Source: Bacteroidales bacterium
Lineage (GTDB): Bacteria > Bacteroidota > Bacteroidia > Bacteroidales > Tenuifilaceae
DNA length: 64,000 bases
Direction of reading: 5' to 3'
Assembly (NCBI GenBank): GCA_013376985.1
Contig: JACABB010000008.1
Coordinates: forward strand, 1-64,000
The translations under genes were made by a program, and so were the position numbers. A model generated the notes under the pieces. The model did no database searches. It was not told where the DNA came from and was given only the letters and a program-made list of their open reading frames with translations. Every line of letters begins with the position of its first letter. Positions within the stretch are counted from its first letter, which is position 1. Shown piece after piece: positions 25,131 through 34,637 of the stretch.

Positions 25131-28100
25131 ATGGTGAAGCGATATCTCGTTCTAGCAACACTTTTTATCGGGTTGACTCTAACCTTCAAAGGCTACAGTC
25201 AGCTCTATAATTTCACTAACTATAGCCTTGAAAACGGGCTGCCTCAATCAACTATCTTTACTGTTTTTCAGGATGTGCGGGGCTACTTATGGGTAGGAAC
25301 TGAAAGTGGTGTGGCTCGATTTAATGGTTCACAATTTACCGTATTCGATCGTAGTTCGGGTTTACCCGGAAATATTGTTCGCAGTATTGTTGAGGGACCC
25401 GATGGAAACATCTGGGTTGGAACCGATATGGGTATTGGTATCTTTAACGGTACTACTTGGAAAAAAATCACATCCAAAGATGGATTGCTTGGCTCAGCAG
25501 TTATAAAACTTGTACCCGATAACAAGGGTCGTGTTTGGGTTGCCACAAATGATGCTGGGATTGATATTGTTTCCTTTAAAAATGATAGCCTTTCTATTGA
25601 AAATATCAATAAAAAGAAAGGTCTTTCATCCGATTTTGTGTTCGATATCCTACATGATTCCAATGGAAAATCTTGGATTGCCATGATTGGAGGGATAAAT
25701 ATGGTTACTAGTAACCTTAAGGTTTACAATCTGGAGGATTCAGTGGCAATACCAAGCAATCAGATTACCTGCATCGATAAGGATATTAAAGGAAATCTTT
25801 GGTTTGGAACTCTTGATGCAGGGGCATTTAAACTTGTCAAAAAGAAGAGCGACTATAATGTAATTCCCTTTGGAACGAAGGAGGGTATAGCGGATCGGAG
25901 CATTTGGGATATCTTTTGCGAGGGAACTGATCAGGTTTGGTTTGGTTCAAAGGAGAATGGCCTATATCGTTGGAATAATGGGCTGATGCTGAATATTACG
26001 AGTAAGAATGGCTTGCCCGGAAATCAAATACTTAGCATTTATCGCGATAGAAATCGTAACCTATGGTTGGGTTCTATGAATGGGCTTTCCATGTTCAAAG
26101 GGTTTCATCTAGTGCATTATACATCAGAGGATGGGCTACCCGGAACGCAAGTGCTTGCTATTAAAGCAGATTCTCATGGCTCATTATGGGTTGGAGGGGA
26201 TGGCAAAGGTCTTGCAAAAGTTTCATTCGTCAACAATAAACTTAACGCTCAGTTCTTTAGTAAGAGCAGCGGTTTTAATAGCAATGAGGTAAAATCCATC
26301 GATTTTGATGATTCTGGAAACCTGATAATAGGAACCCGAAGCGAAGGGTTGGCGATAATGCAAAATGGACGGTTTAAATATCTCACCACCTATGATGGAA
26401 TGGCGGATAATAATATCAACTGTGTTTATTGGAATAAATTTGGGTCAATCTATGCCGGAACAGATGTTGGATACAACGAGATTAAAACAAATAAAATTTA
26501 CACAATAAACGAAGAGAATGGCCTAATCCACCCCGAAGTGCAAACGGTTATCTCCGATCTAAATGGCAATATTTGGATGGGTACCATGGGAGGATTGGCA
26601 AAATTTCATCCAGTAACTGGAAACTATCGCGATTTTAATGAGAAAGAGGGGCTATTCGATTTGCAGATACATGCTTTGGCAGTTGATAAATTAAACCAGC
26701 TTTACATTGGCACAAGTAATGGAATTTACAGATATGATGCTAAGAAAGATACTATTGTTCCATTTCTTAGTAACTCTCTCAATGCAAAAACCATAAACTC
26801 GCTACTCTTTTATAACGATACTATTCTAATCGCAGGGACTACACTTGGCTTTAATAAGATTTATTTTGATAGAACCCTAACCAGGCCCATTAAAATTGCT
26901 TCGTATGATAAAACTAACGGGTTTAAGCTGAGTGAAACTGCCCAAAACGCAATTTGTAAAGATATTAAGAATCAGGTTTGGTTTGGAACAGTAAATGGGC
27001 TAACTCGCTATCAACCAGAACTGGAAGACACAATCACGGAAACCCCTGTAATTCACATTACAGGTATTCGGCTTTCATTCGAGTCGGTGGATTGGAAATC
27101 AAAAGGAAAAAAACTCTTGGAATGGTTTAGCGTACCCCAGAAGCTTTTACTTAAGTACTACCAAAACCACATTACCTTCGATTTCGACGGACTTTTCCTT
27201 CGGAATCCCGAAAAGGTTCGGTATCGTTATAAACTTGAACCAAATGAAACCAGCTGGTCGCCTTCTGTTAGCAGCAGTAGTGTAACCTATGCAGGTTTAA
27301 ATAATGGGAATTACATTTTCAATGTTTGCGCCACCTCAGATGGTGTGCATTGGTCTAAACCAGTAGTATATAGTTTGACTATTTCTCCCCCCTTCTGGAA
27401 AACTATTTGGTTTTATATTCTTTGTATAATTGGAATTGTAACATCTCTTGTTTTTTATATTCGTTGGCGCGAGCAGAAACTCAAAAAGGAGAAAGAACAT
27501 CTTGAGCAGGTTGTAAAAGAACGTACAGCCGAGGTGGTTGCGCAAAAAGAGCATATTGAAGGTCAGCATCAAATTGTTTTGGCTCAGAAACACGAGATAA
27601 CAGCCAGTATTACCTATGCTCGTAGGATACAGCAAGCAGTTTTACCGGGTATTGAGATCTTGGCTGAAAACACTTCAGATAGTTTTGTGCTTTACAAACC
27701 TCGTGATATTGTAAGTGGCGATTTTTACTGGATTGGTAAGAGTAACAATCGGCTAATTGTTACTGCGGCAGACTGTACTGGTCATGGTGTTCCGGGAGCT
27801 TTTATGAGCATGTTGGGTATTAGCTTTATGAATAAGATTATTAAGGAGCAAAAGATTGATCTACCTGATGAAATTTTAGGGCAAATGCGCAGCAATGTAA
27901 TTACATCATTAAAGCAGGGGAACTACGAGGGAACCACCAAGGATGGTATGGATATGGCTCTTTGTGTAATCGATCTTGATACGCTAATGTTAACATTTGC
28001 TGGAGCTTACAATCCTGCGGTTGTAATATCAAACAATGAGGTAGAAGAAATTAAGGCAGATCGCATGCCTGTTGGGCTGCACATAATAATGAATAATTTT

Positions 28101-28364
28101 ACTCCTGAAACCCGCCAGCTAAAAAAAGGCGATTGCATTTACCTATTTTCCGATGGTTATCAGGATCAGATGGGAGGCCCTGATGGTCGGAAATTTATGC
28201 GAAAAAATCTTCGAGAATTACTGCTATCAATACACCAAAAACCATTCTGCGAACAAAGGGATATTTTGGAAAGCAATATTGAGAATTGGCGTAAAGATCC
28301 TTCGCTACCAAATGGGGAGCTAGATCAGATGGATGATATTCTTGTACTAGGTTTTTCAATATAA
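25131..28364 (+). CDS. Beta-propeller sensor with SpoIIE-type phosphatase output
   Basis: A 1077-residue protein. After a signal peptide come many Reg_prop propeller repeats (about 25-640, with WVGTxxGxxxFNG motifs), a Y_Y_Y domain (about 690-760, FDFDGLFLRNPEKVRYRYKLE), one transmembrane helix (about 765-787), a coiled coil and a SpoIIE/PP2C serine phosphatase domain (about 850-1077: SGDFYWIG, AADCTGHGVPGAF, GMDMALCVID, FSDGYQDQ). Metal-binding Asp residues are kept. The layout replaces the histidine kinase of hybrid propeller sensors with a phosphatase. The target would be an anti-sigma antagonist or another phosphoprotein, none of which is encoded nearby. Confidence 0.9.
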   Translation: MVKRYLVLATLFIGLTLTFKGYSQLYNFTNYSLENGLPQSTIFTVFQDVRGYLWVGTESGVARFNGSQFTVFDRSSGLPGNIVRSIVEGPDGNIWVGTDMGIGIFNGTTWKKITSKDGLLGSAVIKLVPDNKGRVWVATNDAGIDIVSFKNDSLSIENINKKKGLSSDFVFDILHDSNGKSWIAMIGGINMVTSNLKVYNLEDSVAIPSNQITCIDKDIKGNLWFGTLDAGAFKLVKKKSDYNVIPFGTKEGIADRSIWDIFCEGTDQVWFGSKENGLYRWNNGLMLNITSKNGLPGNQILSIYRDRNRNLWLGSMNGLSMFKGFHLVHYTSEDGLPGTQVLAIKADSHGSLWVGGDGKGLAKVSFVNNKLNAQFFSKSSGFNSNEVKSIDFDDSGNLIIGTRSEGLAIMQNGRFKYLTTYDGMADNNINCVYWNKFGSIYAGTDVGYNEIKTNKIYTINEENGLIHPEVQTVISDLNGNIWMGTMGGLAKFHPVTGNYRDFNEKEGLFDLQIHALAVDKLNQLYIGTSNGIYRYDAKKDTIVPFLSNSLNAKTINSLLFYNDTILIAGTTLGFNKIYFDRTLTRPIKIASYDKTNGFKLSETAQNAICKDIKNQVWFGTVNGLTRYQPELEDTITETPVIHITGIRLSFESVDWKSKGKKLLEWFSVPQKLLLKYYQNHITFDFDGLFLRNPEKVRYRYKLEPNETSWSPSVSSSSVTYAGLNNGNYIFNVCATSDGVHWSKPVVYSLTISPPFWKTIWFYILCIIGIVTSLVFYIRWREQKLKKEKEHLEQVVKERTAEVVAQKEHIEGQHQIVLAQKHEITASITYARRIQQAVLPGIEILAENTSDSFVLYKPRDIVSGDFYWIGKSNNRLIVTAADCTGHGVPGAFMSMLGISFMNKIIKEQKIDLPDEILGQMRSNVITSLKQGNYEGTTKDGMDMALCVIDLDTLMLTFAGAYNPAVVISNNEVEEIKADRMPVGLHIIMNNFTPETRQLKKGDCIYLFSDGYQDQMGGPDGRKFMRKNLRELLLSIHQKPFCEQRDILESNIENWRKDPSLPNGELDQMDDILVLGFSI

Positions 28365-28368
28365 AAGA

Positions 28369-28426
28369 GAGGTATAAAACCACAAAAATTTGAATAATAG
28401 TTCTCCTCTCTCTGGCTTTATACCTC
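28369..28426. terminator. Hairpin after the caspase/SpoIIE bicistron
   Basis: GAGGTATAAA (28369-28378) pairs with TTTATACCTC (28417-28426). The loop is long and there is no T tract, so it may be a processing hairpin rather than a classic terminator. Confidence 0.45.
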
Positions 28427-28451
28427 CATATTATACACATGAAGTTTAATT

Positions 28452-28552
28452 GGAATGATGGAATAATGGAATTTTGGAAGAAAAAAGTTACAAGAAATTC
28501 CATTATTGACTTCGTCGAACTCGCAAGCTCGGTTCCAATCTTCCATCATTAC
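28452..28552. repeat. Intergenic inverted repeat, AATGATGGAATAATGGAATT type
   Basis: AATGATGGAA and AATAATGGAATT on the left are mirrored by AATTCCATTATT and TTCCATCATT on the right. It lies between convergent genes and is probably a dispersed repeat that also ends transcripts. Confidence 0.6.
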
Positions 28553-28617
28553 ACTAAATAATCATATCTCTCTGCAAATAAATACATTATCATATTCTTA
28601 AATCGAACTCACGTTAA

Positions 28618-29727
28618 TTAAGGCACAGCAATCTTTGCACCAGCTCCATAGGCGTTGAATAGGCCTTGATTATCAAAGATAAAGTACATCATTATATCTC
28701 CCATTAAAACAAAATATGCTTTCCCTTGATAGGTAGGAAAATCAGGATCAAAATGGTTTGCATATAGAACATTTGATAGGTGTGGGCATTGAGTAATTCC
28801 TGTAAAATATTCATTATCAGAAAGTGTCCCATTGGTTTCAATGGCACAAGTACCTGTGCCATCAGTTTTAATGTATGCATTTCCAGCCAGTTTCTTCCCA
28901 TCGGCTACAACACCAACAAATTTATACGTGCCTGCTAATTGGCTAATGGTTACAGGTGTAGAGGGAATCTTTAATCCAAGAATATAGCCATTTCCAATAC
29001 CCATATCAAGCAAAAATACTGCTGATGTAGATGTTGCATAAGAAAATCCAGTATATTGAGTTCCATTGATTCCTACATTAAGTTTAACCTTATCGTTCCC
29101 ATTTACGCTCCAAGATCCTTGAAGATCTCCAGTAGATAATGGAAGTGTTAGATTAAAGTTTTCGGGTGCTAGTGTTGTTAATCCTGAAATACCTGAAGTA
29201 CCTCCTGTAGCATAAGGTTTTATATAAAGAGTCCCACTTTGAAGAACGGATACAATTCCCCACTCCTTATTTCGAACATTACCATTTATTGCGGTATTGC
29301 TGAAATGAATGTAGACGTAATCTCCAGCAATTTGTGCTTCTCGCCCAACATTATTAATACTAGCAGAAATTCCAAATGTTATCTTATTCTCACTATTCCC
29401 CGATGGAAAGTTGGCTGCAATAACTTGATTATCCAATTCAACTGCATAAAAATTATTACCTCCAGTGGTAACTTTGTAAACACCGCTTAATTGACCATCC
29501 ATTATGGAATAGGTTCCACCTTCTACATTCCCTGTAGTTTCATTGTTAATCAGATATGATTTATCTGTCTTATTAATCTCAAAGGTTACCAAATCGCCCT
29601 TTGATGCTGAACCCTTATAATAACTTTTATTGGATGCGTCATCGCTTTTTTTACAGCTGCTTGTAGTAAAAACTAAAATACCCATTATGAATAATGGATA
29701 GCACCAAAATTTAATTATACTTTTCAT
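28618..29727 (-). CDS. Hypothetical lipoprotein
   Basis: A 369-residue protein with a clear lipobox (TTSSC, Cys25) after a hydrophobic signal. The mature part is beta-rich and Gly/Thr-rich (GSASKGDLVTFEINKTDKSYLINNETTGNVEGGTYSIMDGQ), with no family I can name. It looks like a repetitive beta-sandwich or lipocalin-like surface lipoprotein. It stands alone; the next gene on the same strand is 130 bp upstream. Lipidation and surface or periplasmic location are well supported, function is not. Confidence 0.7.
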   Translation of the reverse strand: MKSIIKFWCYPLFIMGILVFTTSSCKKSDDASNKSYYKGSASKGDLVTFEINKTDKSYLINNETTGNVEGGTYSIMDGQLSGVYKVTTGGNNFYAVELDNQVIAANFPSGNSENKITFGISASINNVGREAQIAGDYVYIHFSNTAINGNVRNKEWGIVSVLQSGTLYIKPYATGGTSGISGLTTLAPENFNLTLPLSTGDLQGSWSVNGNDKVKLNVGINGTQYTGFSYATSTSAVFLLDMGIGNGYILGLKIPSTPVTISQLAGTYKFVGVVADGKKLAGNAYIKTDGTGTCAIETNGTLSDNEYFTGITQCPHLSNVLYANHFDPDFPTYQGKAYFVLMGDIMMYFIFDNQGLFNAYGAGAKIAVP

Positions 29728-29859
29728 GACTAATACTTTTTTTAAGATAGATTTTAACAGAACATAAACTCTTAATTGACTAAATATAAAAAGCCTTTCA
29801 ATTCACAAACAAGAGTATTTAGGATTATAGTTTTCCTCCTCCATTCCTTTTGGAAAAAC

Positions 29860-30618
29860 CTATTCAAATATAGCCACAACCCTAGCAGGAGCCCCTGATG
29901 CTCCTACAATTTTCAATGGGAATACGGCAACTTTAAACCCAGTATATGGCAATTGATCAAGATTAACAAGTTGCTCCATGTGGCAATACTCTTTGTCGAT
30001 ACCGACTAGATGTGCTTCCCAAAACAAATTAGGGTTTGATGTTTTTTTTGCTTGCTCTATTTGATATTTTAGGGGTATATCCCATCCCCATGAATCAATG
30101 CCCATTACTTTTATCCCTTGGTCAATTAACCATCTTGTAGCATCAGCGCTCATGCCTGTTCCAAGATCAGGATATTTTTTTGTTCCAACTAGCTTATCTC
30201 TTCCAGTTCTTATTAAAACAATCATTCCCTCTTTTAGCACAAGTTGCTCTCTTGTTAGGAATTCTTCGATATCTTTTACAGTAATTGTATCAAAATCGGG
30301 TTTATGCGCCATATCTATGACAATACCATCACTATAGCACCATTCTAAAGGAATTTGATCGATAGTTTTTGATGGTTCACCATTACAAACTGGGGAATAA
30401 TGCCAAGGAGCATCGATATGCGTGGAAGAGTGAGTCCCCATTTTAATATCATCCACAGCCATTCCTTCAAAGCCTTTAGGGAAAAGCTTAAGCGGCAATC
30501 CTAAAAATCGTACAAACCATCTCGATTTGCGATGAGTAGTATGCTTTACCTTGATTTTCATAAACCAAGGATCATTCTGATTATACTGAATTGGTTTAGA
30601 TAGGTCGATAATTTTCAT
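29860..30618 (-). CDS. Cyclase-family hydrolase (kynurenine formamidase-like)
   Basis: A 252-residue cytoplasmic protein. The metal-binding signature of the cyclase family is present (GTHSSTHIDAPWHY, about residues 81-94). Downstream conserved parts are also seen (VLIRTGRDK, GIKVMGIDSWGWD, EAHLVGIDKEY, VAVFPLKIVGASGAPARVVAIF). Relatives hydrolyse N-formylkynurenine, isatin or other cyclic amides. No tryptophan-degradation genes lie nearby, so the substrate cannot be assigned. The length is normal for the family. Confidence 0.85.
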   Translation of the reverse strand: MKIIDLSKPIQYNQNDPWFMKIKVKHTTHRKSRWFVRFLGLPLKLFPKGFEGMAVDDIKMGTHSSTHIDAPWHYSPVCNGEPSKTIDQIPLEWCYSDGIVIDMAHKPDFDTITVKDIEEFLTREQLVLKEGMIVLIRTGRDKLVGTKKYPDLGTGMSADATRWLIDQGIKVMGIDSWGWDIPLKYQIEQAKKTSNPNLFWEAHLVGIDKEYCHMEQLVNLDQLPYTGFKVAVFPLKIVGASGAPARVVAIFE

Positions 30619-30824
30619 TGTTGTATTGGTTTAATGGTAATTTTAGATATCTCTTGGATTAAGTGTTTAGATTACGTTTGAGAGCAAGTACAATGCGGGA
30701 GTTTGATGCACATCTTGCTCAAAAAACAATAAAGTATTTAGAAAGCAAAATCTTCCAAAACCTTCTATTGTATAGCCTTTGTTAATTGCTGGCGTTATGT
30801 TCTCTGGAAGAATAACTATCGAGA
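30619..30824. other. Spacer with a weak hairpin
   Basis: No gene is seen in this 200-bp stretch. GAGCAAG near 30682 and CTTGCTC near 30714 form a weak inverted repeat that could end the transcript of the two tiny genes upstream. Confidence 0.35.
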
Positions 30825-30995
30825 TTAAGCAATACTTTTACTTTGTCGAACTGCTTTAGTTCTTCGATTTGGTTTCTTAGTCCTGAGCAATTTCTGAACT
30901 TTTATAAATTCGCTGATAGCTTTTTCTTCTTCCTTTGTCATAGGATCTTGACCCCCAATAAAATCCACATCTAGTTCTGTTGATTTACGTTTCAT
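30825..30995 (-). CDS. Small charged protein (56 aa), possible antitoxin-like
   Basis: A 56-residue frame beginning MKRKSTELDVDFIGGQDPM and continuing TKEEEKAISEFIKVQK. It has strong coding character and a highly basic end. The DFIGGQ-x-P/L-TKEEEKAISE pattern recalls small Bacteroidota proteins found in toxin-antitoxin-like pairs, from memory only. Its ATG overlaps the TGA of the upstream 31-residue frame (ATGA), which supports translation of both. Confidence 0.55.
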   Translation of the reverse strand: MKRKSTELDVDFIGGQDPMTKEEEKAISEFIKVQKLLRTKKPNRRTKAVRQSKSIA

Positions 30996-31087
30996 TTTGG
31001 AAAATATTTATTGATGAGTTTTAATGCTGCATTAATGGTCAGTCTGTCAACCTGAAAATCAAGTCCTATTTTCTCTGGTTTTTTCAT
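30992..31087 (-). CDS. Mini-ORF (31 aa), possibly a truncated partner gene
   Basis: A 31-residue frame, MKKPEKIGLDFQVDRLT followed by INAALKLINKYFPK. The LDFxVDRLT start resembles the N-terminus of longer Bacteroidota proteins encoded upstream of small DFIGGQ-type proteins. Here it stops early, so it may be an internally deleted remnant. It overlaps the next start codon (ATGA) and has no other neighbours on its strand within 100 bp. Confidence 0.45.
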   Translation of the reverse strand: MKKPEKIGLDFQVDRLTINAALKLINKYFPK

Positions 31088-31191
31088 TAAACAAAGATAC
31101 AAAATAAGCACTTATGAAATTATTTTCGTCTTGTAAGTTTCAAGTTGATTTCGTTGTTCTACGCTCGCTACTAACCGCTTATAAATACACC

Positions 31192-32226
31192 TTACTTCAA
31201 AATTTCCCCTAAAACTCCAACCGTTAAATCTAGCATCTCATCCGTAAAATCCAGATGCGTAACCATCCTGATTACTTGAGGGCCAAGCATAGCACAATGG
31301 ATATTTCTTTCCCTAAGAGATTCAATAAAGGCTTTATCACTTAGGATAGGTTTCAATTTAAAAGCAATTATGTTGGTTTGTGCAGGATACACCTCCTCTA
31401 CATATGATTGTTTTGCTAAAACATCCGCAATTGCTTTGGCTCGTTGGTGATCCTCTTTTAACCTATTGATATTATTGTTTAACGCATAAAGTCCAGCAGC
31501 AGCCATGAATCCTGCCTGGCGCATAGCACCACCAAAAGCTTTGCGTGTTCTGCGAGCCTCTTTAATGAACTCACTGGTTCCTAAAAGCACAGAACCAACA
31601 GGTGCGCCTAATCCTTTGGATAAGCATATTGAGATTGAATCAAATAAATCTCCATACTCCTTTGGTTTCTCGCCCGTTTCAACAATTGCATTAAAAAGCC
31701 TTGCCCCATCGAGATGAAGCTTTAACCCGAATTTATCTACCACCTCTCTAATCTTCTTAATCTCGTTGATATCCCAATAGCTGCCTCCAGCCTTATTAAC
31801 GGTATTTTCTATTTCAACCAGCCTTGTTCTAGCAGTATGAATATTATCGGGGTTAATATTTGCCTGAACATCTTCGGCAGTATATCTGCCCCTATCGCCT
31901 TGAAGTAAACGCACAGATGCAGATGAATTGCGAGCAATGCCACCTCCCTCAAAATTATAAATATGGGCAGTTTGATCGCAGATAACCTCATCACCAGGTC
32001 TTACATGAACATTTATAGCAATTTGGTTTGTCATTGTTCCCGATGGGCAATAAACTGCGGCTTGTTTGCCAAACATCTCTGCCATTTTTTCCTCAAGTGC
32101 ATTAACCGAGGGATCTTCACCCAAAACATCATCGCCTACCTTGGCGGTCATCATTGCTTCAAGCATTCCAGGAGTTGGGCGGGTAACGGTATCGCTACGC
32201 AAATCGATAAATAAATTATTATTCAT
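31192..32226 (-). CDS. ltaE: Low-specificity L-threonine aldolase
   Basis: A 344-residue PLP enzyme that cleaves L-threonine (and allo-threonine) to glycine and acetaldehyde. The sequence shows LRSDTVTRPTPGM at the start, GDDVLGEDPSVNALE, CPSGTMTNQIAI, HLDGARLFNA (PLP-interacting Asp and Arg) and the lysine motif SKGLGAPVGSVLLG, all typical of fold-type I threonine aldolases. The length is normal. It is divergent from prfB, with about 210 bp between, and is probably a single-gene unit. Symbol given by family. Confidence 0.92.
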   Translation of the reverse strand: MNNNLFIDLRSDTVTRPTPGMLEAMMTAKVGDDVLGEDPSVNALEEKMAEMFGKQAAVYCPSGTMTNQIAINVHVRPGDEVICDQTAHIYNFEGGGIARNSSASVRLLQGDRGRYTAEDVQANINPDNIHTARTRLVEIENTVNKAGGSYWDINEIKKIREVVDKFGLKLHLDGARLFNAIVETGEKPKEYGDLFDSISICLSKGLGAPVGSVLLGTSEFIKEARRTRKAFGGAMRQAGFMAAAGLYALNNNINRLKEDHQRAKAIADVLAKQSYVEEVYPAQTNIIAFKLKPILSDKAFIESLRERNIHCAMLGPQVIRMVTHLDFTDEMLDLTVGVLGEILK

Positions 32227-32286
32227 ATTTTAAATTTTATTACAATTATAGGTTTATAATTAATCTTATTACATCATATTGCTTTT

Positions 32287-32342
32287 ACGCAAAAATCGCA
32301 AAGATTATAACATATTAAATTAATACTTTGCGTCCATTGCGT
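32287..32342. repeat. Nested inverted repeat, CGCAAAG type
   Basis: ACGCAA-5 nt-GCAAAG (32287-32303) is mirrored by CTTTGC-5 nt-TTGCGT (32326-32342). Each half has the same 5-nt gap, giving a two-step symmetric structure in the ltaE-prfB intergenic region. Related to the element at 4739-4848. Confidence 0.6.
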
Positions 32343-32414
32343 GAATATTTTTTATTAATCCAAAGATATACCAAATGGTTTTATAAAGCATAGCACCCAT
32401 TATACTCTTTTTAT

Positions 32415-32422
32415 TACTTTTG
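32415..32422 (+). promoter_or_regulatory. Candidate -7 box for prfB
   Basis: TACTTTTG matches TAnnTTTG and lies 16 nt before the ATG at 32439, implying a very short leader. The -33 region is not convincing. Confidence 0.5.
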
Positions 32423-32438
32423 CACAAAATCAGAAAGA

Positions 32439-33528
32439 ATGGTGACAATTGAACAGATCAAAGAACTTGTAAAGCGCGAAGGTGCGCTGAGGAGGCATCT
32501 TTGACATCGATAACAAACTTATTAAATTAGAGGAGGAGGAGGAGAAAACTCACTCACCAAATTTCTGGGATAACCCCACAGAAGCAGAAAAACAGCTAAA
32601 ATTGGTTGCATCTATAAAAGGCTGGACACAATCTTATAACAATGTTAAACAGAGTATAGACGATTTACAGGTTCTATTCGATTTTGCTAAAGAGGGTGAG
32701 GCAACCGAAGATGAGGTTGCTAAGCAATACTCTTTAACACTATCTAAAATTGAGGATCTTGAGCTTAAGAACATGCTTCGTAAGGAGGAGGATCGTCTTG
32801 GGGCAATTATGAAGATTAACTCTGGTGCCGGTGGAACCGAGAGTTTGGATTGGGTGGAGATGCTCATGCGCATGTATTTACGATGGGGTGAGCGAAATAG
32901 CTACAATACTAAAATAGTTGATATACAGAATGGCGAAGAGGCTGGAGTTAAATCTGTAACCATTGAGTTTATTGGCGAAATGGCCTATGGCTATTTAAAG
33001 AGCGAGAATGGTGTACACCGCCTTGTTCGAATTTCACCATTCGATTCAAATGCAAAACGACATACCACTTTCGCTTCAGTTTTTGTTTCCCCTGCAATTG
33101 ACGATACCATAGAGATTCAGGTAAATCCTGCTGATATTAAATGGGATACTTACCGTTCGGGAGGTGCTGGGGGGCAAAATGTAAACAAAGTTGAAACTGG
33201 TGTAAGATTATACCATAACCCATCGGGAATAGTAGTTGAAAATACCGAAACACGCTCTCAGATTCAGAATAAGGAGAATGCAATGCGAATCCTTAAGGCA
33301 CATCTTTACGAGTTGGAACTCAGAAAAAGAAGGGAAGTTCAGGATGAGATTGAGGGCAAAAAGAAGAAAATTGAATGGGGTTCACAGATCCGAAACTACG
33401 TTCTTCATCCCTATAAATTAGTAAAAGATCTTCGGACAGGTTATGAAACCTCAAATGTTCAGGATATTTTGGATGGCGACTTAAACGATTTCCTAAAGGC
33501 TTACCTGATGCAGTATGGAGAGGAGTAG
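32439..33528 (+). CDS. prfB: Peptide chain release factor 2, with programmed +1 frameshift
   Basis: RF2 recognises UGA and UAA. Translation starts at ATG 32439 and reads 21 codons ([21 protein letters not shown]) to an in-frame TGA at 32502-32504. The site has AGGAGG (32490-32495), then CAT and the slippery CTTTGAC. Shifting +1 at CTT continues as [15 protein letters not shown] into the 341-residue main frame, about 362 residues in all. The GGQ motif is in [18 protein letters not shown]. The stop makes RF2 control its own level, as in most bacteria. This is regulation, not a sequencing error. A hairpin follows the gene. Confidence 0.95.
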
Positions 33529-33540
33529 TTCAAAATAACA

Positions 33541-33575
33541 AAACCCAGCCAGGGTTTAAAACCCTGACTGGGTTA
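33541..33575. terminator. Hairpin between convergent prfB and recA
   Basis: AACCCAGCCAGGGTTT pairs with AAACCCTGACTGGGTT in an almost perfect stem. It sits 12 bp after prfB and 15 bp after recA on the other strand and probably ends both transcripts. There is no long T tract. Confidence 0.7.
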
Positions 33576-33589
33576 ATACTCCAAATATC

Positions 33590-34624
33590 CTACTTATTCT
33601 TCAATGCTTCTCTAATCTTCTTTTCCAACTCATCCGAAAGTTCAATATTATCAATTAGAAGTTGGCGTACAGCATCGCGACCTTGTCCTAAGCGGGTTTC
33701 ACCATAGCTAAACCATGAACCGCTCTTTTTAACGATGTTTAATTCTACACCTAAATCGATAATCTCACCAGTTTTGGAGATACCTTCTCCGTAAACAAGA
33801 TCAAACTCAGCTTTTTTGAATGGTGGTGCAAGTTTATTCTTTACAATTTTTACACGTACACGATTACCCGTTGATTCATCACCATCTTTTAGCTGATTGA
33901 GTTTACGAATGTCAACACGAACAGTAGCGTAGAATTTAAGTGCATTCCCACCCGTAGTGGTTTCGGGATTGCCAAACATCACACCAATTTTGTCGCGCAG
34001 CTGGTTAATGAAGACGCAACACGTATTGGTTTTGCTGATTGTTCCTGTAAGCTTACGAAGAGCCTGTGACATAAGTCGAGCCTGTAATCCCATTTTGCTA
34101 TCACCCATCTCGCCTTCAATTTCAGCTTTTGGTGTAAGGGCAGCAACAGAGTCAATCACAATAATATCAATTGCACCTGAGCGAATAAGATTATCGGCTA
34201 TCTCAAGAGCTTGCTCACCGTTATCGGGTTGAGAGATAAGTAGAGTCTCAACATCAACACCTAGCTTCTCAGCATATGTGCGGTCGAAAGCATGTTCTGC
34301 ATCGATAATTGCAGCAATACCACCAAGTTTCTGAGCTTCTGCAATTGCATGTATTGCAAGAGTTGTTTTTCCTGATGATTCTGGACCAAAAATCTCAACA
34401 ACACGTCCTCTTGGGTAACCCCCAATTCCAAGGGCAACATCCAAGGCAATAGAGCCAGATGAAATGCTAGGTATATCAGAAATGGCCTTATCGCCCATCT
34501 TCATAATAGAACCTTTTCCAAAATCCTTTTCGATTTTATCGAGAGTAAGCTGAAGGGCTTTTAATTTATCCTTACTAATTTCCTTCTTCGCTGCAGCTTC
34601 TTTTGTTTCTTTACTTTCTGCCAT
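33590..34624 (-). CDS. recA: Recombinase A
   Basis: The strand-exchange and SOS coprotease protein. The ATG at 34624 ([13 protein letters not shown], 344 residues) is preferred. A longer frame to 34651 would overlap the end of bcp and adds residues not seen in RecA. Walker [42 protein letters not shown], the L2 region [29 protein letters not shown] and a short acidic tail are all present. It lies 13 bp after bcp and is probably co-transcribed with it. No SOS box could be recognised. Confidence 0.97.
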   Translation of the reverse strand: MAESKETKEAAAKKEISKDKLKALQLTLDKIEKDFGKGSIMKMGDKAISDIPSISSGSIALDVALGIGGYPRGRVVEIFGPESSGKTTLAIHAIAEAQKLGGIAAIIDAEHAFDRTYAEKLGVDVETLLISQPDNGEQALEIADNLIRSGAIDIIVIDSVAALTPKAEIEGEMGDSKMGLQARLMSQALRKLTGTISKTNTCCVFINQLRDKIGVMFGNPETTTGGNALKFYATVRVDIRKLNQLKDGDESTGNRVRVKIVKNKLAPPFKKAEFDLVYGEGISKTGEIIDLGVELNIVKKSGSWFSYGETRLGQGRDAVRQLLIDNIELSDELEKKIREALKNK

Positions 34625-34637
34625 TATATGAATATTT

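Noticed and set aside
32439-32504. prfB as a pseudogene or frameshift error
   Set aside because: AGGAGG plus CTTTGAC is the textbook RF2 programmed site and both frames encode normal RF2 sequence.
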